Shown: positions 57,930-64,000 of the stretch, one piece after another
Numbering within the stretch: the stretch's first letter is position 1
How the letters are laid out: every line of letters begins with the position of its first letter
DNA from: Cyrtodaria siliqua
Lineage: Eukaryota; Mollusca; Bivalvia; Adapedonta; Hiatellidae
Direction of reading: 5' to 3'
NCBI GenBank assembly: GCA_037043455.1
Contig: JAWPHD010004496.1
Span: forward strand, 62,001-126,000
Length of the DNA: 64,000 bases
Translations under genes and position numbers: made by a program
The notes under the pieces: model-generated
The model's input: the letters and a program-made list of their open reading frames with translations, nothing else
What the model was told of the DNA's origin: nothing
The model's database searches: none

Positions 57930-58690
57930 TATTGTCATTAAGGCCGAGTGGTTATGGTGTCTGCAAGTTTTTCATCCACTTAAATTCTGTAATATGTCTA
58001 GCTTGTATTTTAAAGCTTTTAGTAGCATCCTTATCATAAATTATATATTCAACTGGTTGAACAGTAACGGTACTAAATGTATGACCTGACTGACGAAAGT
58101 GTTGGTACAAATATTTTTTAACTTTTTAGGATTACCTGCATTACATTTATGTTCACGAAATCGAACTTTTAAAGATCGACCTCTTTGACCAACATATTGT
58201 ATACCGCAACGTGGTGCATTTCAAGTCAAAACATAAATGACGTGAGACGTACGTCAATCAACATTTGAAGCTAGACATACATTAAACATTCTAGCATTAA
58301 CAGCTGATTTAATGGTGGACTTGCAAGATAAATAATTGCAACAACTGCACCTCTCAGCATCGAACTTATTAATAGAGGGAAACATCCTTCGTCTGGAATG
58401 AACTAAACGATTTCTGAAAGGAGACTTTATATGGTATTTGCTCAAAACAGAGGAGTAACTGAAACTTCTAAGCCGTATTAAAAAATCCTGGTAATATTAT
58501 TAGAAGGAACATGAAACGAGGTTGCTAAATGAAGATTTAAAGGTGTAAGGCGTACATATGGTTTAGTTCTAAGAAATGAATAGTTATTTTGTGGAATTTG
58601 TATTGATGACGAAGAGTGTAACCGAAGAGCTGAACGATTTATTTTAAGTCTTTTTACTAAAGTACGGTTATAAAACTCGTTCTTGACCTA
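57930..58690 (-). pseudogene. GIY-YIG endonuclease remnant of a Penelope-like element
   Basis: The minus strand encodes a Cys-rich linker (RCSCCNYLSCKS), then, after a stop, HVIYVLT and IQYVGQRGRSLKVRFREH. That is a GIY-YIG-type nuclease core (the GIY equivalent GIQ, YVG, then Arg and His residues). In a shifted frame it ends ITEFKWMKNLQTP. RT plus C-terminal GIY-YIG is diagnostic of Penelope-like elements. At least two frameshifts and several stops make it non-functional. The corresponding RT is missing upstream, where a 35-bp minisatellite begins at 58684. Confidence 0.65.
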
Positions 58691-59250
58691 TCATCCGGAT
58701 TCTGGCGGGATGCACACTTGACCTATCATCAGGGTTCTGGCGGCATGCACAGTTGACCTATCATTCGGGCTCTGGTGGAATGCACACTTGACCTTCATCA
58801 GGGTTCTGGCGGCATACACACTTGACCTATCATCAGGGTTCTGGCGGCATGCACACTTGACCTATTTATCATCCGGGTTCTGGAAGCATGCACACTTGAC
58901 CTATCATCGGGGTTCTGGCGGCATGCACACTTGACCTATCATCCGGGTTCTGGCGGCATGCACACTTGACCTTCATCAGGGTTCTGGCGGCATGCACACT
59001 TTACCTATCATCAGGGTTCTGGGGGCATGCACACTTGACCTATCATCAGGGTTCTGGCGGCATGCACACTTGACCTATATATCATCCTGGTTCTGGCGGC
59101 ATGCACACTTGACCTATCTATCATTCGGGTTCTGGCGGCATGCACACTTGACCTATCATCCGGGTTCTGGCGGTATGCACACTTGACCTATCATCCGGGT
59201 CCTGGCGGCATGCACACTTGACCTATCATCAGGGTTTTGGCGGCATGCAC
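58684..59250. repeat. 35-bp minisatellite, about 16 units
   Basis: CTTGACCTATCATC(C/A)GGGTT then CTGGCGGCATGCACA; a few units have TATCTATC or TATTTATC insertions. Confidence 0.9.
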
Positions 59251-59328
59251 AAAACAGAAAATGACCACTGCATTACAAATCAAAACATGTATGAATAATC
59301 GGCTTAATAATTGGATGCCACCAATCTA

Positions 59329-59442
59329 TTGGCACATATCCTCGTGTGCTAGACCTTGTTGATATTGGCACATATCCTGATGTGCTAGACCTTGTTGATA
59401 TTGGCACATATCCTGCTGTGCTAAACCGTGTTGATATTTGAG
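59329..59442. repeat. 36-bp minisatellite, three units
   Basis: TTGGCACATATCCT(C/G)(G/A/C)TGTG then CTAGACCTTGTTGATA. Confidence 0.75.
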
Positions 59443-59504
59443 CTTTAGTTGTTTCACAGGTAATGGTCAGTTTGTTGCCAAACTAATTATTGAAAATATT
59501 AGTT

Positions 59505-60185
59505 AGTGCCCGAGATAAGCAGCGTATCTGCGTATTTCACTCAATTAAAATTGGCAAATATCCAATTAATTTCCCTGACATGCGTACCAGATACGCAAGC
59601 AATTTCCTTTTCACTCAAACATTTTAGTTTTCGAGCGTATCGACAGTCAAAGTGTTCAAATGATTGATGGATTGATGTTTTCGTGCGTATTCCAATATTT
59701 ACAAAAAGCAGATTTTACTTCCGGTGTTTATATTGACTGGGACGTTACATAATTATCGATAAAGTGGAGCAGTAAAATTAAGAGAATGCTATATAGTTGA
59801 ATATGTACGCTATACCAGTCTATACTATTGTGTAGTCGTCTGGGCGCTTTCTTGTTTACTGTCAAAAGCGTTGTGCAGACAATTAAAATGTCGAAACGAG
59901 AACGTAAACCGAAAAGCGAGTTACCGTTAAGAAACACTTCTGAAATTAACACATGTGATTAGTGTTTCTATGGAAAATAATCGTTAATAATGATTAATCA
60001 TTGACAAACCAAAGTGCCATGAATATCAAGTCAATAAAGCTCACATAAAGACGGGTAAGTTACCTTGCTTGTTTTACATTTGATCCCTAAATCAACCTAT
60101 TATTTTTGAAAATTTGAAATTCGCTCAATTAATTTTAGTTTCATGAGTGAAATACCCATTAGGTCCAAAAGTTATCTGGGGCACT
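59505..60185. mobile_element. hAT-like nonautonomous DNA transposon with 8-bp target duplication
   Basis: The left end AGTGCCCGAGATAA and the right end TTATCTGGGGCACT are inverted repeats (13 of 14). A second inverted block GTATTTCACTC / GAGTGAAATAC lies about 20 bases inside. Flanking octamers TATTAGTT (59497-59504) and GATTAGTG (60186-60193) match at six of eight positions, as expected for an aged 8-bp duplication. Inside, ATG at 59888 opens a short frame (MSKRERKPKSELPLRN, stop after about 24 codons), perhaps a decayed transposase first exon; a GTAAGT follows at about 60054. Confidence 0.6.
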
Positions 60186-60489
60186 GATTAGTGTAAGTGT
60201 TATTGAACTTAGATTACATATTCAATATAATCGTATGGAGAGCTGACCACATATGTTAATTACTTTTGTCATATAAAACCATTCTACATGGACGCCAATT
60301 TTGATTTTCGAGTATCCCTATGTCAACCCGTTTGTGTTTGTAATGCTTTGTAAAAGTAACGTTGTAATTGATTTTAATGCGTGTTCTTGGTTGACTATTT
60401 TCTTTGAAAGATATAATTGCTGTTCCACATTTATACCTACCTATGTTGTCTTTACGACATTTACAAATTAATGTAATGCTCACTGTTTA

Positions 60490-60652
60490 AAACATTAACA
60501 CAGTTATTAGTCAATGTTTAATCAATAACACAGTTATTAGTCAATGTTTAATCAGTAACACAGTTATTAGTCAATGTTTAAGCATTAACACAGTTATTAG
60601 TCAATGTTTAATCAATAACACAGTTATTAGTCAATGTTTAATCAATAACGGA
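60490..60652. repeat. 30-bp minisatellite, five to six units
   Basis: ACACAGTTATTAGTCAATGT then TTAATCAATA. Confidence 0.85.
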
Positions 60653-61059
60653 AAATGTATTAGTCAAGACGCTAACATTTTAATCGGGTTTGTCATATGC
60701 ACATCATACTACATGATTAAATACATGCACATAGATAGTAGTCAACGTTTTAATTGTTACCATGAAAACAATTTTCTTGATCACCAAACTTTGTTTAGCT
60801 TGTTTTAGCGATTTCTTCAGCAAACTGTAGGGGAGGAGAAGGGGGAAAAGACGGTGTGTTTTATTCGCGATAAAAAGTTTGCTGTAATCGTCCAAGTACT
60901 TGATATGATAAATGACGCCCGCAGTCGTTGATAGTAATACAGAATTTAAAACACTATATCGTTATTATAAATGTTTTAAATCACACCATTTATAAATAAA
61001 TAAAATTAAAACAATGGCTATTTAGGAAAAGATGAATTAGTTTACACTATAATTAAAAG
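60653..61059. other. No gene seen
   Basis: AT-rich sequence without recognisable structure. Confidence 0.4.
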
Positions 61060-61930
61060 TAGATATAAAAATCGAACAGGAAAAGTAGCATGCAAGGACG
61101 ACAGTCAACCACAAACACACAAAGAAACAAAAACGGGATTTTAGTCAATTATTTAGCATATCCTTGGCAAGTAAATAAATAACACTGCAACATACCCTTT
61201 AAAACACTTTACAATGGTCACGGAATTAAATTCGACAACACAATCCGATATCTCAGACCATATTTTGCGAACTTTATAACCCGGAAAGAAACCCTTGCCT
61301 ACATGTACAATGTCCTTGTTATCAATTATATACATTAAACCACTTTAAAGCTCCATATCCGTAACTTTTGACCACAGTCAACCACAAACTCGCACAGAAA
61401 CAAACAAATACAATGAGACAGTGCAAATGGAGAAATCGTCGCCAGGTTATATTCTTTAGCAAACAAGGCAGCATTAATAGGCAAGATTAATGATCGTGTA
61501 TATACAACATAAAAACTACAACAACGTCTAGAAAGGCACAAAGCAGGTACTCGATGACTTGGCAAAAACCAGGGCGACAAAAAAGAAAACCGCTAAGAGT
61601 AAATATACAGAAACAAAGAACAAATTTAATGTTGAATTAAAGGTGGTCAAATAAGATATCACAAACACAAAAGGGTTGACAATAGGGCTACCGCCTTGGA
61701 ACGGTCAGTGGCAAAAAAAGGCCGATGGGGGTTTAAGACAAGACTAGATTTAAGACAAACATCAAACGCTACCGTCCTATGAGGTTAAGGTAGACGTTAT
61801 CATAGAGTCCACAATCTGTCCGGTCATCGCACACAATCAAAGAGGAAAGCATAGTGACGAACTGTAAATGGGTCCACCACTAAACAAGCAGTGCGTTGCT
61901 AAATGATAATGTCATAACCTCTTATGATAA
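61060..61930 (-). mobile_element. Penelope-like 3' tails, two or three fragments
   Basis: 61060-61130 is the extreme 3' end. 61370-61590 is a mid-tail fragment (GCAGCATTAATAGGCAAGAT). 61600-61930 again has the TTGACAATAGGGCTACCGCC block and remnants of the C-terminal codons. The order shows nested or successive insertions. Confidence 0.5.
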
Positions 61931-62379
61931 TCATTTTAATGCTAAATGATTTAGCCAGTATATAAATTATATTAAAGGTAAAATAGTGCATACTACATAA
62001 TATGCATTCTATCTGCATGTGTATACATTGTCCTATTCAGTAAACAGACATCTAAATCATTACTTTTCATAACATTACTATTTTGAACCACCGCCATTTA
62101 ACTGTTCGGATTATTCCGAATCAAAGCCGGAATGTGAGTAGTCTCCGAAAGCCAGCGAATACGAAAAGAAATTTGAAAAATAAAAAATATTTAAAAAAAT
62201 AAATCTTTGAAAAACGGGTACTGTCCATATACATTTTGCATTTTAAAGTAAAAGACGAATGAGGCTTACAATTGTTTGTATATGTTTAGAAAGATATGTT
62301 TATATGTAATTGAAAATTAATCGTTGTTTTTCAATAAATGTAATGCTATATACAAGAAAACAACAGCATATATAGATAT

Positions 62380-63631
62380 ATCAAGGATGCCAAGAAACCA
62401 CGCACTATAGTAGCGAAATGTCACTACTACAGAGACCGTGAAAGTGCTCGACCAAAATACTACGACTGTACAGAGACTTTGAAAAGAGAAAAGTTTGGAA
62501 TCGGCATACAATGACCAAAACAGGAACGAGGCGCCAGGAAGGATTTATATCCCATAATGCAACAGGAGAAACACAAAGGGAAAACTGTCAAAATGGTCAA
62601 AGACAAACTGTACGTGAACGGACATGAATATAAGCCAGCAACACCAACCGGAAAAAAACAGGGAGGTCACAAGGAGCACCTTGACATTATATCTTTGAAT
62701 GTAAACGGACTTTGCCGAAAATTAGTTGACACTGATTTTATTGAATTTCTAAAACAATATGATATCTTTATTTTTCAAAAACGTTGTCACGTAAATAAAA
62801 ATATCATCTTAAATTTAAGTATACCTGGTTTTGTTTGTGATCACATATTTTTGGAAATAAATCACCAAATGTCACCAAATGTTAGAACAGGACGATATAG
62901 TGGTGGAATATCCAGCTATTACAAAGATATTGAAAGAAAAATATAATAATTATTGAAAACAATCAATGTGGCATTATGTGGGTTAAATTATCACATGATT
63001 TGTTTGCATTTGATTATGATGCATATGTATCTAACATATGTATATATTAACAACAAATTCCGACGTATTAAATAATAAGAAATTGATTTTACGAACAACT
63101 TCAAATAGGTAAATATATAGTAATAAAGGTAATAGTAGAACATTGAATTTTATCTGAACTTATCGATTTTGATCGATATTTTAGAGATGATGACTCATTG
63201 TAAATGCTGAAAACATTCCTCCACGAGTAAATAAAGATCACATGATCGACATGAATGTGCGTCATTTACTTCAATTATGTCAAAGAACTGGACTGATAAT
63301 TGCAAACGGTTTGTATCTCATACACGAGTGGTATGAGCACCGTAAATTATATATTACTTCATTTCTCAGATTGTATTGTATATATAACCGGGTCTCAGGT
63401 GTAAGATTTAAACACATAAAACTTCCCAGGTTTAAACTATTTATTCGTCCAGGTTCGCAATATACGAATCAAACCATTATTTTGAGCCCGAAACATATAA
63501 GAACAACAACGGTAAAACTAAGTGAAAATCTATCAGATAAGCTAAACGGCTCAATTCAGCAAATGCAACATTTCACGTACATGTATACTATAAAAACACT
63601 TAAAACAGTCTTACCAGAATCGCTTCCATAA
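62380..63631 (+). pseudogene. APE-type LINE remnant: ORF1-like C-terminus plus endonuclease domain
   Basis: Starting near 62393 the frame reads KKPRTIVAKCHYYRDRE, which resembles the conserved C-terminal region of L1-like ORF1 proteins. It continues through one in-frame TGA (after GIGIQ) to YPIMQQEKHKGKTVKMV. Next comes LDIISLNVNGL, the start of an APE endonuclease. Further EN blocks survive in other frames (FDYDAYVSNIY; MIDMNVRHLLQLCQRTGLI). Frameshifts at about 62945 and after, and the absence of any reverse transcriptase before the window's end, show a dead, internally decayed copy. The ORF1-like part and endonuclease are nearly contiguous here, as in some molluscan L1-like families. Confidence 0.65.
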
Positions 63632-64000
63632 TATGCGTTTCTCAATAAATATGCTCAAAGATAAGAGCTTATGTAATATGACAAAGCCTATCTAGAAACT
63701 ATCAATCTATAGCTAAGTTTGGTCTCGCGACCTTACCCTCAAAAAGCTAGATGTAGAATGCCTCGTAGTTAGAGATAGGAAGGCGGGAGTTAGTAATTTT
63801 AGCGTCAATAAGGGGTTATCGGGTGTCAACCCCGTGCATGCAGTGAGAACTTCTCATCCCTCGGTAAACACTCTAAACCATTCACTCACACCATATCGAC
63901 ACAATAAACACAGAGACAACACAGTACGCAACATAGTACACCACGAAACAGTTAGTACGTGCGATTGCCAGCCTAGCATATAAATATAGTTAAAACAATT
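63632..64000. other. No gene seen at the right edge
   Basis: Sequence beyond the LINE relic; no reverse transcriptase is detectable before the edge. Confidence 0.4.

Noticed and set aside
58992..59186. 64-codon frame with repeated WRHAHLTY
   Set aside because: Lies wholly inside the 35-bp minisatellite.
62317..62511. Hydrophobic minus-strand frame that could be a receptor exon
   Set aside because: It is antisense to the LINE ORF1-like region, which reads sensibly on the plus strand; no splice signals.

Overview
The window is AT-rich eukaryotic DNA with split genes, large introns and very heavy repeat content. The repeat repertoire (Penelope-like retroelements with a GIY-YIG nuclease, a tRNA-headed SINE, arrays of 120-190 bp monomers carrying GACCTTGACC-type motifs, many minisatellites) and a molluscan-style Toll-like receptor point to a bivalve mollusc. 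That assignment is inference from family knowledge; no species can be named from the sequence alone.

Four host gene models are supportable. (1) A three-exon plus-strand gene (8916-8994, 12979-13224, 19699-19862) encodes a 162-residue single-pass membrane protein with PPxY and LPxY motifs in its tail. All splice phases agree, and its introns (4.0 and 6.5 kb) carry minisatellites, MITEs and SINEs. (2) A complete minus-strand Toll-like receptor has one large coding exon (27171-30084). Its initiator ATG appears to be split across a 2.0 kb intron, with AT at 32097-32098 and G at 30084, and a TATATAAG box lies upstream. (3) A small plus-strand exon (50471-50766) encodes an unrecognised 94-residue protein. 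(4) The last coding exon of a seven-transmembrane receptor lies on the minus strand (51528-51915); its earlier exons were not found.

Layout: 1-8.9 kb is repeats (microsatellites split by an array-bearing element, a 129-bp satellite, G-rich blocks, a LINE tail). 8.9-20 kb is the membrane-protein gene. 20-27 kb holds nested inverted-repeat elements, a 600-bp foldback and an 850-bp duplication. 27-32.2 kb is the TLR gene. 33-37.8 kb is two large minisatellites (16-bp and 27-bp units), both apparently expanded from one dispersed monomer. 38.9-58.7 kb is a graveyard of Penelope-like reverse transcriptase copies, mostly 5'-truncated. 58.7-64 kb holds minisatellites, a hAT-like nonautonomous element with an 8-bp target-site duplication, and an APE-type LINE remnant.

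No prokaryotic features, CRISPR arrays or rRNA genes are visible, and no free-standing tRNA gene is convincing; tRNA-like segments are SINE heads. All coordinates of degenerate repeats are approximate to roughly 10-30 bases, and family identities come from motif recognition by eye, not from searches.
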